A stretch of 64,000 bases of DNA from positions 1,426,001-1,490,000 of the forward strand of contig CM082591.2 in the NCBI GenBank assembly GCA_040954595.2, read 5' to 3'. Both the position numbers and the translations under genes were made by a program. This document shows, piece after piece, positions 1-14,799 of this stretch. Below the pieces are notes generated by a model, which did not search any database, was not told the DNA's origin, and saw nothing but the letters and a program-made list of their open reading frames with translations. Numbering within the stretch: the stretch's first letter is position 1; each line of letters begins with the position of its first letter. The DNA is from Balanoglossus misakiensis. Lineage: Eukaryota > Hemichordata.

Positions 1-3000
1 TGTTGAAACTGGAACGATTCATTTCTGCAAAACTAAGTAATATTTGATGCATGCGAATGAAATTTTCATGTCTCCCTCTGCTTGCTGTCTTATTTTTTTA
101 CGTAATGCATTAAAGTCATGAAAAATTTAGTTTGCAGAGAGCTAATAAAATTTAGATGATGTTGAAAAGTCTTCATTGTCTGGAAGCAGTTTCTTCCTAC
201 AATAAAAGATTCATGCTAGTAATTTATGCAAGAATTACTTTGATTTGTTAATTTCTAAACATTGTATTTGTAATGGAAGGTTTGGCAAACTGACTGAAAA
301 ACGACAATATCGCTGTGTATTTAATTGTACCCCTATCATGTGACTAATCCCACATCTATTTTCCATAGAACACTGCAGTAGTCTGTGTACTACAACATTT
401 CAATCCAATGTATTGTAAAATATCAATCAAACATTAACTTATAATGAAATTGTGACACGATGACATCTACCGTATAATACATATATCAACGCTGAAATGC
501 ACATGCGGTTTACACGACTAATTCACTACCCGAATGAGACCAGCACAGACAATAGAATTTGAGATTGGTGAGGAATTAAAGCAGCCCAACTGTACCAGAG
601 GTGGAAAACCAACATATCATAAATAACGGAAAAGTTCCATCGGGGAGTAATGTGAGTTGTATTGTGGCAAATGAGGTGAACAGGCTGTGGGTTTTATTTG
701 TGGGAAGAATATGGGCAGGTGTTCGGGACAAGCAATTTGTCAGGATACGAGACAGAATGCCATTTGCCGTTTTCTGAGTTTGGCAATAAGTCATGTGGGA
801 TACATTCACAGCAGACCCCTATATATACAGCCTGATTTCAAAATTTCCTGACAGCAGTATGAATAAATACAAGTGAGAAGATCGCTTTGCCTAGACTCTG
901 TGAAATCTAATGCTATGGATTCAAATGATCATCTGTGAATTCAATACCGTGGTAACTGATGATTGTTCGACTAATGGGTTTGGTTGTGTTGACACTATAC
1001 ACAGTTCTGACAATTAACAAACTAAAGAAGTGTAATAGAGATTGTAGATGATGTCTCCTCTATCTTTTACAGACATTGCCAGAAGCATACATGTTGTAAT
1101 ACTACAGGTGTTGTGGTTATGATATAAAAGAGTACTTGCAGACATAAGAAATAAAGCCACTTTATGAAATATGATGATTTGTAGACGTAATTCACACTGT
1201 ACAATGAATGAATGAATGAATGAATGAATGAATGAATGAATGAATGAATGAATGAATGAATGAATGAATGAATGAAAGTACCAAAATTAAATGTTACTGG
1301 AGATTTAAAAGCTATTCAGAGAAGAACAAGAAACTGAAATTGACAGAAAGAGAGAAAAATGCAGAAAAAAATCATTAACAAGTTGGAGTAACTGGGGCTT
1401 AAATATTGCAAGCAGGGGCAAAATATTATCCCACTTAGATGAGATGGAACACTGCAGCAGGTGGAAGCAGTCGCTATTAGTGTGAGAGTATGCCCAGCAC
1501 ATGAATCGGTAGATGTCTCTGTCTGGATAAATAGAGACAGGTATCCCAGAGCTACAAACACTCCCAGTTATCTAAAATAGAATCTGACAGCCACAATCTA
1601 ACTCAGGGGAAATCGAAAAAAGAAAAAGAAACACCAGGTGTTATTATTACCTCTCATTCATGCCGGCTGCAACATCAAAATATCCATGTGGAATTCCCTG
1701 GTTTTCTGTATTTTAGATCCGCAATTCCTTGCACGGAAAGCTGTTATTCGCTTCGCAGGAATTGAGAAATCCTGGGCTGTCTGACAGCAGTGTGCAGGTT
1801 AGCAGAGGTGGTTAGTCATAGCTTTCTCATTACATGAGCTGATTTTAGTGATACAGTTTCCCAGTGGAGGTTTGTTCTTATATTCAGAGCAGAGATGTTA
1901 CATTTCATACATCAAACAATAGTGAGGTGTATTTCATTGGATCAGTTTACTCAGACAAACCATTCAGTTCAAGGGGTGGCAAAGAAAGCGACTCTCAAAC
2001 AAATATCAATACGAATGAACGATTACAATCAACGAAAAAAGCACTTTAATTTTCTTCAAATTTTGGCATCCATGATCAGATACGAAATATAACAGTGATG
2101 TTTCATTCAAATTGTCCAATTGTAAATTTCATTAATAAAGGAGTCACTGTCCCATTAACACAGATATTGGAATAATCCACTCTGTGTGAAAGGGGTGTAT
2201 CAGTATCAAAGAATAGGACACCCATATATGAACACAGGATGGGTTCTAAACCTCACGCATTTTTCCTTTCTATTTCCCTGCATGTGTTAGACTCGGAATT
2301 TCAATCTGCTGAAATGAAAAGATTTTGCTTCACATGGAAGTGGGTCATTTCAGCGATTGGAGGCAGTATATGTAATGTGATTAAAACCAGGAAATTGTTT
2401 TCAATTCTGAATAACACGCCACTACTTAACAGAGTACTTGGCAATTTCGAGCTGGGCGAAGTCATGCGCCAACAACACTACACGTGCACGGACCAGTGGC
2501 TCAGTTTTTAAATACCACATCATTACACACCTGATCTCACAGACACATTCGACGTACATTTTCATTTTATAATCAGCCAGAGTGACTGCAGTAAACTTTA
2601 CGACGCAATCCTTGATTATTGATGCCAGGAAATCTATGGCAGTGATGTATTTTATGGCGACCGATGCCATCAAAAAGTTGACTGACATTTAATTTTTATA
2701 GCGTGGGGCACACTTCTTTCACAGCACAATCGGCCAGGACATGCCCTTCATAAATGAAGTCATTACTTTTACAGAGATTTAAAGTGTCTGTATTTTAGTG
2801 TTATCTGTACAGAGAACAGAAACCCCATAACCTTCTTGTGACCATCAAGGAGTATTTCAAGGATAATTCAGAAAGTCTAGCCCCGGGCATCGTCCAAGGA
2901 TATCAGGAATTCTATGCGAACTAGAAAAACACATTTTCACTGATCTTTCCTTGGGACAAACTTACAAAGCAAATAACAAGTAATTTCAACAGTCCAACTG

Positions 3001-3899
3001 ATCTGAACCAGTACATGTACTCAGCTTTCACAGGCAAACATTCATGCTCCCTTCAACAAAATGGGATTTCAGTTTAATTGGCCATGTCTAATTTGAGGAA
3101 GGCAGCATAGCCACTCTAAGGCCAACTGAATAAATCTGTTGAATCCACAGTAAAGGAATGCTTTGATCCAGTTGAATTAATACTTTTCATGTCATAGCCA
3201 ATTCTTTGAGTCTACGTTATTGAATGGAATCCAAAGGTTATATTGTGCAAAGTGCGATAAAGATATCATGAATTTCCTTTAATGCTAAAAGACAGAATTC
3301 AGTCACGTTCCTAGCATTTCCAGTTTCCAATCTCATTTGTATCGGCTTTGCAAGTCCGTAGGGAGTCTCACAGTTAGAATCATGAAAGGGGAAAAAGAAA
3401 TCCAAGATATTAGCTCCACGACCTTCTACACCGCACGCATGTTGATGAAGCAGTCAACGGATTATGTTGGAGGCAAGAATTTGTAGTCACTTAGTTGCCT
3501 GTCGCCTTTATACACCTTTGATGTCAAATTACAAATTGTTATGCTAGTCACAGCAAAATTGTACAATTTACTCCACATGCACGAAGTCTAGATTAGCGCC
3601 AGCAACGACATGATCCATCTTGCTTTTGTTTAGAGTACGAAAAAGTATCCAACAACATAACTTCCTTAGTTCTCTGCAATTATATGTACACAGATTACTT
3701 ACCTTCACACCTCTCTATTTAAGGACAGATTTTTAAGACAAAAGTTACGGTTTGAAAAACATATTAACAAGCTATAAAAGACATCCCTCTATAAGGACGA
3801 ACATGTATTTTCTGGTCCCAGAAGTGTCCTTAATAGACAGGTTTCACTGTATCTACAGAGAGCTAGTTAGCATCCCTGAAAAGTAATCAATCAACCTAC
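1..3899. other. Non-coding DNA, probably ANKS1 intron
   Basis: No convincing coding exon was seen on either strand. The last ANKS1 exon visible ends at 3900 with a consensus donor on the minus strand, so this stretch is most simply the next ANKS1 intron, which then exceeds 3.8 kb. It holds an AATG microsatellite near 1.2 kb and otherwise unremarkable AT-rich sequence. The remaining ankyrin repeats and the SAM and PTB domains expected of ANKS1 were looked for on the minus strand and not found. Confidence 0.55.
1203..1276. repeat. (AATG)n microsatellite
   Basis: About 18 uninterrupted copies of the tetranucleotide AATG, ending in GAAAGTA. It is probably intronic within ANKS1. Confidence 0.97.
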
Positions 3900-6800
3900 C
3901 ATGCCGTTAATATCACCCCCTGCATCAAGCAAGGCCTTTACAACTTGGATGTGTCCATTCTTGGCAGCCAGGTGGAGAGGGGTATGTGTTGATGGAGAGT
4001 TCTCCAATAATGCCGGGTACTGCTGCAGTAAGAGTTGCACTGTCTCTAGTTTTCCGTACATCGCAGCCAAGTCCAGCGGGGATTGGAAATTCTTGTTTCT
4101 GTTGGCAGCTCTTCCATGTTTCTGTGAAGTCAAAGAAATTACTTGATTATTTCTCTGTGCAAATGAAGGCAAGCTATTAAAGTACACTCGGATGGAATTA
4201 CTCCGAAAAATGTGGACAAAAATACCATACCTTCAGAAGTAACTTGACAACTTCCGTGTGACCATACTGTGCCGCAAAATGTAATGCTGTGTCACCATCT
4301 GAGTTCTGCAAAACAAAAAATAAAATAATTTTATCACCTTGGTATCTTACTGTCATTCACTGAACTTATTTATACATCACTTCAAAACAAGGATATCAAA
4401 AAGAGTAGAATGAACAACTTTACAAGCAAGCTTAAACAACAATCTGGTCATTATATCTGGTCATGATCTTCCAGATGCAACATATATGTAGAAGTTATGC
4501 GATGAAAGATTGCAAAATGTAGAATATATTATTACCTGTTCATTTACTCTAACTTTTTGTGTGCCAAGTAAAATCTCCACAATATCAGCATTGCCGGTCC
4601 ATGAAGCAAGGTGTAGTGGGTGAAGTCCTTTGTTGTCAGCGATGCTTGGATTGGCGTCATGTTTGACAAGAAAATTGACTATGTCTCTGTAGAAGTGATG
4701 ATACAGAGATAGAATTGGATGAGTTTGTCATGTGACAAAATAAAAGACATGCAACTCTCAATCTATGGAACAAAAGCAACCAAAATAATGCTATAAATTA
4801 ATGATTTTGGTATCTCAAACATTTGAAATATGACAATGAATCGAGGGAACTGGAGAGATAAATCTGATAAGACAACAATGTACATGTAACAAAGCAGTCA
4901 TAGAATTTATGCTCTACTAAATTACACCTATTTTTATACATAAGTGTTTTGATGTCGTGTCTTGAAGCAGGAAATAACAGAATGACTGAAGGTCAACTTT
5001 TGGCCAAAACTGCCACACCAAGGTCAAGCTATGGTCAAAACCACTTCCAAATCTGGGTCCAACAGAAAAGTTAAATACTATTGGTACGACAAGTGACAGC
5101 CTGGTAACTGAGGATAAAAGCAATTGGTAAAAGAACTGCAGAGGGAAGATGAACAATAACAATCGACTGTTAAAATATTGGACTTGTCTCCCTGTCCATA
5201 ACAATTAAAATTTATTGACAGTAAAAAAGGATTATAAATGCTTAACATTTATTGCTTGGTTTGTGTTGCAAAATGTTATGTCTGGCTTCCTGTGTTTAAG
5301 TTAAAAATTTCCAATAAATTATCCCACCAGGAAAACATGACAACTGTCTAGAATCTATCCTGTATTTTGTATGTTTTGTTTTGCTTGTCTGTTGAGTTTT
5401 GAAATAGACGACTGAAAGAGACCTTGTATTGACACATTACATTCATCAGATACAGAGTACATGATCGCTGATAAAAATTAAATAAATACATGTCAATGAG
5501 ATTAGCTGAACTGTGAACAAAATGGAAATATCAATACTAGTTAAATAGACACACGTACATTTCAATGCCCATGTGTGATTGATCTGTGATAAAGTGGTTT
5601 AGCGTATAGCTTCTGTAAGAGCTGTATAAATGATCTCTTGTGAACTATGAGTGGACTCTGTATTGATCTTTTTAACTGATCTGAAGGGGATGATATTAAC
5701 TGTGTTCTGTTGTTATGCGTGGTTTTAATTAGCACAATGCCATTGTCACTGATGGCCTAGACATCCATCTGTTACAAAGGTTATTTGAATCACAACAGAT
5801 GTACTGGTCCTCCTTTGTTTTGACCGACAAAGTTTCGGTCGACTGTCTTCCGTACTATATGACTGTGAATGTGAGTGAAATATTCGTGCAATTGCAATGT
5901 TTGAAATAAACTCCTCATCAATTTGCCTTCTCGGTAGAACTGTTTATCTCCACACTGATGTCCTTATCACCCCTCAGAAATCATAAATCTTGCAACAAAG
6001 ACTGAAACAGCAGATTCCCCCCCCCCCAACTTTTTGTTAAAAATCTCTCCCCTGAGGCAGATAATCTGCCATTAATTGAGTGCAAAACACAATGTTTGTG
6101 TCAGATTTCAGGCCTAACCCTAGATAACAATCACTCATCACCAAATATCCTGTACCATTTAATGGTTATTATCATTTAGACATTAATTTATGACACTCTA
6201 TTTCCTGTGTTGTGATCATTTTCTGGGCTGCTGGTTACCAGCTAAGTGGTCCATCAGGAAATATGGTGTGGTGTGTGGGGACTGTTTCATTCCTGTTTTG
6301 AATGACAACATCACACTTCCATGTTCTCCTGTTTGTTTTGATTTCACACCTCTTCAAAGCCCTTGTTTTATCAAAAATATCTATCAGCAAATTTACCTAC
6401 TCAGATTACTATCTCCACATCAGCCAGAAGCTGATTGAAAATGATTATCAGAACATTATGCAGCTATTACAATATGACAAATGATCAATTAAACTGCCAA
6501 TAACACTGACCGCCTCCACATACAACACTAATAACAACTGAGTCAGTGAGTGGTGGTGTGTGTGGTGAAACTCAAGACCAGGAAACGTTTATTATAAAAA
6601 GAAAAGAGGACACTTACTTTTGTCCATGCAATACTGCATGGTGTAGTGGCGTGTATCCAGAACTGTCCTGACAGTTGATGTTTACTCTTCTTAAACTGAA
6701 AGAGAAAAAAGATCACCATTTTTTTTATTCATTTATTCAGTCAGTCACTTCCTCACTTACCCACTCATTCATTCATTCATTCATTCATTCATTCATTCAG

Positions 6801-9800
6801 AAAACAGCGTGACAGCAACTTGTATGTGTACACGAATACATGTACAATGTATTTGTACATTTCAAATCATCATTGCTCATTTCTCTTAGGTTGGAAAGGG
6901 CCCATCGACTTGGACGTTGCACTTACAATTTATGATATGAGAAATGTAATCAATTTGCCCATGACCTCTCCAATATGACAATGTACAGTATGCATTATAT
7001 TTTCTATTATTAAAGTCATGTGCACACATGGTTGCACACATTTAGAATTACAATGCCAGCAGTTTCAAAACATCATGAAGTCACTGACCTATCCTTTGCA
7101 ACACAAATGGAAAGTCAAAACTTCATTTTGTGAGTGTAAAGCAGGTTATTGCCATGACGCTATAATGTGATGCTGGGTCAGTGTTTTTGTTAAGGACATT
7201 GACCTGATAAGTGTTATCAGGGATCGCTAGTCATTTGACGGAGCTCTTCTTGAGATATCAGTATCGTCATACATGTATGGTGAAGTAGCAGTACTGGAGT
7301 TCACAATCTGTGTTCCCAAAAACATCAGAGCTACAGAAACTTAACTATTCCTTCAAACCTAATCAACCAATCCACATCAAACAGTGATGGCAACTCCAGC
7401 CTGAGTACAGTAGACTGTACACATACTATTTACATAACTTCATGCTGATTTTATTTGAAGGATGTCAAATATTTGCTACCACATCAGCCAGACAACTTCA
7501 AAGACACCTAATGATGTAGTGCCTGTGATTAGGACGCAGACTACATTGTGGTTTGCAGTTGAAAACCAGTGTTGGTAATATGACATTCAGGATAAGGCTA
7601 GAATATGTCAGAGGTGGTGACCCCTGCAGTACGGACTGCTGAGTTTCTGTGTCAGATACTCAAGTGGTATGTTGCTAGCACAGAGGCAATGCAAGCCCAG
7701 AGAATGGACAGCTTGCTATACTGATGATGGATGCTGTGCAGCTGAAGGACGGATGCTATGCTGATGATACTGAAAAGTTAGGACGGATATAAGTTCATCG
7801 GCGGTCAAGGAAGTTTACATTCTGTACAGGAAACTTACTAGATTAAGAAAACCAGTAAAACCACAAAGTATGTGATGTATGTAATATCTCACAATCGATC
7901 AGGGCGAAAGTTTGTAAACTTGGTTCATTTTACCGATGATCAACTTATCATAAACCCACTTATCAGATATAACGGTATCATAGTCTGCTCTCATACACGT
8001 ATAATATCAGTTAATCAAGATGACACTGTGTACCAAACTTTTTACAATATATGTGTAATTCTATTCAAAATTGTACTACACAGTACCAGTATATAGATAT
8101 AAAGTATACCATTTGAAATAAAATTTGCATGTAAAAAGCAACAGACGTTTGGAAAATGACTTTTACTGGTTGTATCAGTGGGCTGATTATTTCTGTGTGG
8201 TGTAAATACTGATAAAGATATTCTCATACTGTCTGACCTATGGTATATGACCTTGATAATCCTTTATCTTTATTGAAGTAGTGCATAGTACCCATAGCAG
8301 GATATCCATGTACAAGAGGGAACAACACTCAATATACTAGACTATTGAAGTTTGTAATGTTAGACAGTAGGCTTTAATTGAAGTCAACGGTCCACAGATA
8401 AACACTGAATCATTAAACCGGGATTCACAACACCAACACTCTTGTGGAAGGTGATTGGAATGTCACGCCACGCCACACCGAGTTAATAATACCGGGAAAT
8501 CCACCAATCCAACCAGGCATAGAAACTGTAAATTCTAAGATTACACCCTAGCCTGCAGCTATTTATTGGATTAGATAGGTTTATAATTGGAACCACTGCG
8601 ACGGCACTCAGAAACACTTCCAGGAGCAGCATCTGATAATTGGAACGTCAAAATTGTTTCCATCTGTTACCATGATGTGATACTTGACTGGTATCCCTTC
8701 ATCGCACAAAACATGACAAAAATATCAACTACGCAAAGTATTCAGAACTCCTGAACCAGAACGACTCTGGTTGGAGAAAGACAACCACGCATTGTGCACA
8801 ACAAACATTACTGTGTCAATTTAAATGTAAACAGTAAGTTCTGTACAGTCCTTCCACAAAGGAGCTAACATATTAATCAAATTGTTTTGAAAAGAGAAAT
8901 CAACCATGGGCGTACATTTCAGCCACATGACATACCGGGGTATGTGTGGTTTTTTCCCTTCTGGTTCCTCCTCCATACTACATGTACATGGTTCTGAAGC
9001 AAACGGACCCTTCTGCAGAAAATTCACCCCAGTTGCTGAAACTTGCAAATACAGAGAATGGTGTCGCGCATATAGATGTGCATGACAGCAATTCCAGTGA
9101 CTAAATTCTTGTGACAATTCACTTATAGATACCAGGGTTGCCAACAGGCATGGGCATTTATTACTTGTTGGCAAACAATGGAAAACAATTGTTGGAACCA
9201 TAATCACAAAGTTATGCCAGGGCATAACCCTCTTCCTCAATCCATTTCAATTTTTCTGAAATCTGTTCCTATTACTCTGATGGCAAGCAGAATGAAAATA
9301 TGCGTGGAATCCACTTCACAGTACTGATCAAGGTTTTGATATTTCACTCATCACAACTGTTCAATAAACAAAGTATCATTTCTGAAATGGAAGTACTGGT
9401 ATTAAAGATTGAAATATATGATCTGATCATAGAAGCAATGTCCAGGCAACTACAATAATACCGGTATTCAAACTACGACAGTATAAGTTCACTTTTCGAC
9501 ACACACGTACTCCACTTCTGTATATTGTTCTGCAGTACTACTAGCAGCCATATTTTTGAGCATGATCTGAAAAGTTTGGGTTCCATAAAACAATGTTACT
9601 TTTTATAACAATTCCAAATTAATTTGATATGAAAAGTAACGTTTGGTAGGGTCTCCCTGAACAGTGGTAACGATAAAGATGGTGCGATATAAACAGAGAA
9701 TTCGCACATGTGCAGTGCAGACAACACTCCTCCTTTAAAAGTGCACATCTTGCATCATCATAGCAAAGGCTGTCAGAGCAAACACGACCACATGTTCCAT

Positions 9801-12800
9801 ATTTTTTCACGCCTTTGTAAACCCACTACCGATCAATACAGACAATTGAGGCTACAATACCATATGCCCGCTTTTAGATTTTACGAGATAAGCTGAAATG
9901 GATCGTAAAATCATGACAAAAGATTATTGAAAGTGTCACATGGCAGTGAGAGTAGATAAATCAAGTAATGAATATTGTGAACGTTATCATAATATCTACA
10001 CAATTATATGTATATACCACATCATATCATGGCACGGTTTACAACTAGATATCGTTGAATCTGCCTGATACAGTAAAAGCAATTACCGGTACTTCTTTTA
10101 TTATTATTGGGGCAATCACGTAAAATTGTATATTGAAAATGAAGGTAGCAACAACTTCAAAACAAGGCAAGTGTATCATTGTTGTTTTTTTGGTCTGCAC
10201 ACTTTTTTTCTGCATTGACATGTCGGACACTGCCATGGTTGCCACGACTACTTTTATGTGATGCCACTATCAATAGTCTCATATCCCCCTGCCATTATAC
10301 ATGTTCAACCCTTGTCTGAAAAGATCCTTGAACCAGGTCAGGGGACAGAAAACCCTTTCTGTCCATTCAAAAACCTTGAACTGATCTATATTCTATCATT
10401 TATGGTAAATCTTTGCACACACAAACACAGACAAGCATGAAATTACTAACAGCAACAAACACAAGTTTCTGTGATTTTCTACCTAGGTGAGGCGACATGA
10501 CTCACACATCCTGTCAGGTCAGTGTGAAAGAAAATATTTCAAAGAATCACAACATTGTACTGAACTACAGTACCGCTGTGTCTTTGTCCTCGTAACGCAC
10601 AACCCACACTAATGGGGAAACGTGACGTCAAAGGTTAAATATCTGAGCAACAGTACTCGGTAGACCACCTATCTGATCCTACTTATCTATTCAAATGTCA
10701 ACCATTACAATATTATGTTCTTTCATTTGAAAAGAATCGTGTTGTAAGAGTCAAAGTCGATTGGATAATGAAAACAGGTAACACAACTTCTAAGTTGGCA
10801 AGTGTTTGTAGTTATTTACTGCCTGACTGTATTTATGGTTAAACAAACATGACCCGAAACGGCGAAAGTGAGGGTTAACAATGACAGCCCTACACAGGTA
10901 CATGAACTGTTGGTGACTCAAAATTGAAGTGATTTGGAACTGCTATTGACCAGAACAGGAGGGACTACATGTAGTTTGGCTACATTTATGAAGGAGAATA
11001 GGTTATCTGGAAGAGTAGCTTAAAATTTGAAGGTTTTGTTGTTTTATGGACTGGACGGTAATCAATTAAGTTGTCTGCATTGTTTCAAACATTCACAAAT
11101 ATTTGCTACATGATAAGGAACAAAGGCTTAATTACCAAAAATGTGGAAACTTTGCCAATCAAATAAAGTCCAAACATTTCCACCATAAAACATGACAGTT
11201 GTAAATTTTATTTTCCAAATTGATAACGTTGACGGTGAACAACGAAGTTTTCTACGCGTCTCTTTCGTGTGCAACTTGACTCGATGGCGAACGCAATCGA
11301 CACTGGTGAAATCTGACATGCAGCGTTTAGAAAGTTACATCATGTAGACCACACAAAAAGCCTTCCCCCAAAACTTTATCGAAAGCAAACCCGCGGACAT
11401 AGTCTGACATTCACCCCATAAAAAAAGAAAGTTTATCTTGAGTTGACTTTATTTTCCTGAGAAAGCGAAGCCATATTGGAAAAAATCTCGCTCAATTTTC
11501 GGCACCAATCGGTGCTAATCGGATATGCATATTCGGCTGTTGTCGATTTCAGACGTCGGATGAAATCGGACACTGAGTTCGACCAACTGCGCTTCATGGC
11601 AGATTTTTCACTTGCAAAGTTTCACCCTGCCCCCCAAAATCCAGCTCTCCTGAATAAAATGGGCGTACTACGGTTACATAACTTACAAACAGTGAAATCG
11701 CCCTGAAGCCGGCGAAAATGAATGACCAGCCGCTTAATCACGTTCCTGTTGCTAAAAATAGACACACGCGTAAGTTGCTGGCAAACCTAAAAAAATCTCA
11801 TGAATGATACAAAGTATCGGTTCCTACTCGAAAGTTAATTTTTTTGCAAAATTTTAGACATTTGTTCCTTCTGTAGTATTCATTATATTCATTAAATTGT
11901 TGATTTATAGATGCCCAAGGGGAATTCTATGATGGACAATTTTGTTTTATTATTATGTGATGCAATTATGCCAATTTTTACATTTATTTTACTTTGATGA
12001 TCAGTCATCATTATTTTAATTAAACTTGTAATTTTTCCCCTCATTTAGGACGTTCATAATTGTCGTTTATATCCTGGTTAGAGAACTTCATCCAAATATT
12101 AAATGTACAAAACGCAGTTTCGATTACTTGGAATGTGGTTCGATTTCATAGCAGACGACATGATGTATATTTCGCTGTCTATGGTTTCACACAGGAAGTG
12201 CTAGCACACAGCATTCAGGCGAAATATCAATTAAAATACAGTTCACACCACTTTGTGAAGTGGCTTGGCGATTTACACAGTCTGTGTTGGTTTCTGACGA
12301 GTCGTGTCGCGTCGACAGGTCACCGTGACAAATGTCCCGTTTGAGAAACTCTTCTCGGACGATGCATACTTTTCGGTCGTTTCTGACTGAACGAATACTA
12401 GGTGTACTTTGTAAACACGACACGGGGGTCATTAAAAATCGACCTTCACGTACGCGAATAAACTGACTGTGTTAAAAGTCGTTTCTGAGCGAGAGTTTTC
12501 TAACTTTTTCTCACGTCCCAGGTCAGACTGTCAGACACTTAAAAAATGGGTGTCACACACTTCCGCAGTCTTGGCTGAATGTCGTCGTTCGAGATTGTTT
12601 ACCATACTCGATTATGCTGTCGCAGTCTAGAGTTTGGTCGATAATTAAAACAACAATTGATCCAAAGGGCACCCATAACATTGCCACGTCAATATAGTAA
12701 CTTAGTGTTTGGTAAGTGCACATTTCCTGGTCAATATTTAAGAAGCTACTGACAGAATCATGACTGACCTAGACCCAGACTAGACTCTCCAACCAAACCA

Positions 12801-13107
12801 AGGAAAGTTTACAAACATAACTAAAAATGCCCCACGATTATGGAACGATTCTGCTTGACTATACCATGAAACTCGGTTTGTTTGACAAGCTAAAACTTCC
12901 CATCAAAACGACACCATTTCCTTATTACTTTTGCTAGCACTCTTAATTAAAGCACCGCAGACGACATATATCCAATGACCACCACTGTGTTAAAAACCCT
13001 CCCTACCTTTCCAGCAATCCTGGTTTCTTTCTTGGTGCTAAAATCTTCTCGACGACTGCTAAGTTTCCCTTCCGAGCGGCTTCTAAAAGGTCTTGTTCCC
13101 TGCCCAT
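3900..13107 (-). CDS. ANKS1: ANKS1 (Odin/AIDA-1 family) ankyrin-repeat protein, N-terminal part
   Basis: Five coding exons: 13107-13007 (start codon 13107-13105), 6695-6618, 4686-4536, 4305-4231 and 4121-3900. Phases join without error to give 209 residues, and the frame stays open at the 3900 donor, so the gene runs off the left edge. The start [20 protein letters not shown] is very close to that of vertebrate ANKS1A/B. A weak first repeat is followed by five ankyrin repeats, with [39 protein letters not shown] and [11 protein letters not shown] cores in the order seen in ANKS1. In that family the ankyrin block precedes two SAM domains and a PTB domain and acts as a cytoplasmic adaptor under EphA and EGF receptors; those domains lie outside the window. 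Intron 1 (6696-13006, 6.3 kb) and intron 2 (4687-6617, 1.9 kb) contain nothing recognisable. CASKIN is the nearest alternative, but the repeat order and the [14 protein letters not shown] segment fit ANKS1 better. Confidence 0.9.
6772..6798. repeat. (CATT)n microsatellite
   Basis: About seven copies of CATT in the first ANKS1 intron, some 75 bases upstream, in the minus-strand sense, of the exon at 6695-6618. Confidence 0.95.
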
Positions 13108-13866
13108 TTTTCTATAATGTCATTTTGAAATTACCGGGTGACATGAAACACAAAATTCCAAAGTTCAACGCGAGTAAGTTGACATTGAGTTGTTTAGTCC
13201 AAGCGCCATCTTGCATTAATGAGTAGGTTGGCCTATCTGTATACATGTACATTTCATCTAGGTTCCCGGATGCGGGGGCTAAACATGTTTAAAATGTTTC
13301 GGCCTTGGGACGCTAACAAAGCAACATACGAGGGCGTAGACCAAAACTTTACTTCAGGGGGCTCGATTAACTCTGTCAATAGGTTTTGAATGAAAAAAAA
13401 ATATCTGTTGTTGGGTTTACTATTCGTATTTTTCATAATTTTTTCCGAGCGCGTCTCTGCAAGTTCGACATGGTCCGGCAACTTCAAATAGATTTTTTAC
13501 AAGAAAATTAATTTGTGTTCACAAGAATGGCCTAAGTCAAAAAAGAAAGATGTGAAAGTGAAAGGGCGGTACAATTTCCTTGAACAGTACTGGAATGCAG
13601 TATATATCACAGTACTACATGTACCAACTTTAGTGTACACGTACTTATCACACTTCGATCGACACTGGTGCCGAAAATTAACGACATAATTCATCAGTTC
13701 ACGTAACTGAAAAATGAAATCAAGTTTTACTGAGAAAGTTCATTTTTGATATATAAGATGATTCGTGATTTTTAACTGAGATGAAAGTTACAAACGTGAA
13801 AGTTGTAATGCAATCGCTCGTTTAAGAAATATCAAGCATACTTCTCTGTGGAAGTTGTTGTTGTTT

Positions 13867-13916
<50 letters not shown>

Positions 13917-14785
13917 TTTTTCCATGTTTATTTGAAGCATGTGCATATTGGACTTATAAATTAATTCGCATTCTGACATTTTTTCACCAGAAAATATTTT
14001 AGTCGACAACACATTAAAAAGACAGTATTTTTATATTCTGACGCTGGGGGCGCACATGGACTAGAAGCGCACATGAAAACGTACTGAAAACTATTTGTAG
14101 GTGGGAGAAAAAACAGAACAGCCACGAATTAGAGATTATCCCCTTTAAATCTCGCTAGTATTATCTGATCAGCAAGAGCAGAAACTGCGAAAATAGCGAA
14201 AGCTATAGGCAGTGACGCTTTGAACATGACTGAATCACACGTCACGAAGACAATTTTACAGGCTTCATTGTCACACGTGTATTGTTGGCCAAGACACGTG
14301 AAATTGTGTAATCTATAAAGACGAGGCCATAGGTCACCGCCATATATTTCACGGTTCACTCATTATTTTTCCACCATTTTGTTTGAAGAGTTACCGAAAA
14401 GTGTAAGCTCTTTCCAGTATAGGCCTTCATGAATTGTTTGTACATGTAGTTGGAGATTGCGAGAACGCAAACGTCTCTCTCCTACACGAGTGCCCTCTGT
14501 AGGCCGGAAGATATACACTCTTCGTGTTAAAGGCAATCCACAGTATATGTACTATTGTATAATCTGGGACAGCACAACCCAAACACGACCTTAATTTTAA
14601 CGTCACCGCGCCCGCTATACCGACTTTTAAACCAGGACGACGGAATCTGTAAGCACAAGAAAAGGTTTGTATTCAATCTAAGCTCTTGTATATTCTCAAA
14701 TATCTGTGTAGTCTACTACAGCACTTGATATATATACTGGACCATGTTGCATATATCTTAACAGTCGTGTGTTTCTTTTCTGCAG
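13108..14785. promoter_or_regulatory. Head-to-head intergenic region between ANKS1 and the P450
   Basis: The 1.7 kb between the two divergent start codons must hold the ANKS1 5' UTR and probably both promoters. No TATA box in a convincing position was seen. A strong acceptor (TTCTTTTCTGCAG, ending 14785) lies just before the P450 start codon, so the P450 probably has a separate 5' non-coding exon whose donor I could not place. A GTT microsatellite and two TACATGTA palindromes also lie here. Confidence 0.4.
13853..13912. repeat. (GTT)n microsatellite
   Basis: About 19 GTT units with one GTTTTT interruption. Read on the minus strand it encodes poly-asparagine, which creates a spurious open frame. 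Confidence 0.95.
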
Positions 14786-14799
14786 ACGCCAGGTAGATC

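Noticed and set aside
8821-9240. 139-codon minus-strand open frame in ANKS1 intron 1
   Set aside because: Several Cys/His but no regular zinc-finger spacing, no splice logic and no recognised family; likely chance or a decayed element.
13788-14012. Minus-strand open frame with poly-Asn
   Set aside because: Produced by the GTT microsatellite; no other coding sign.
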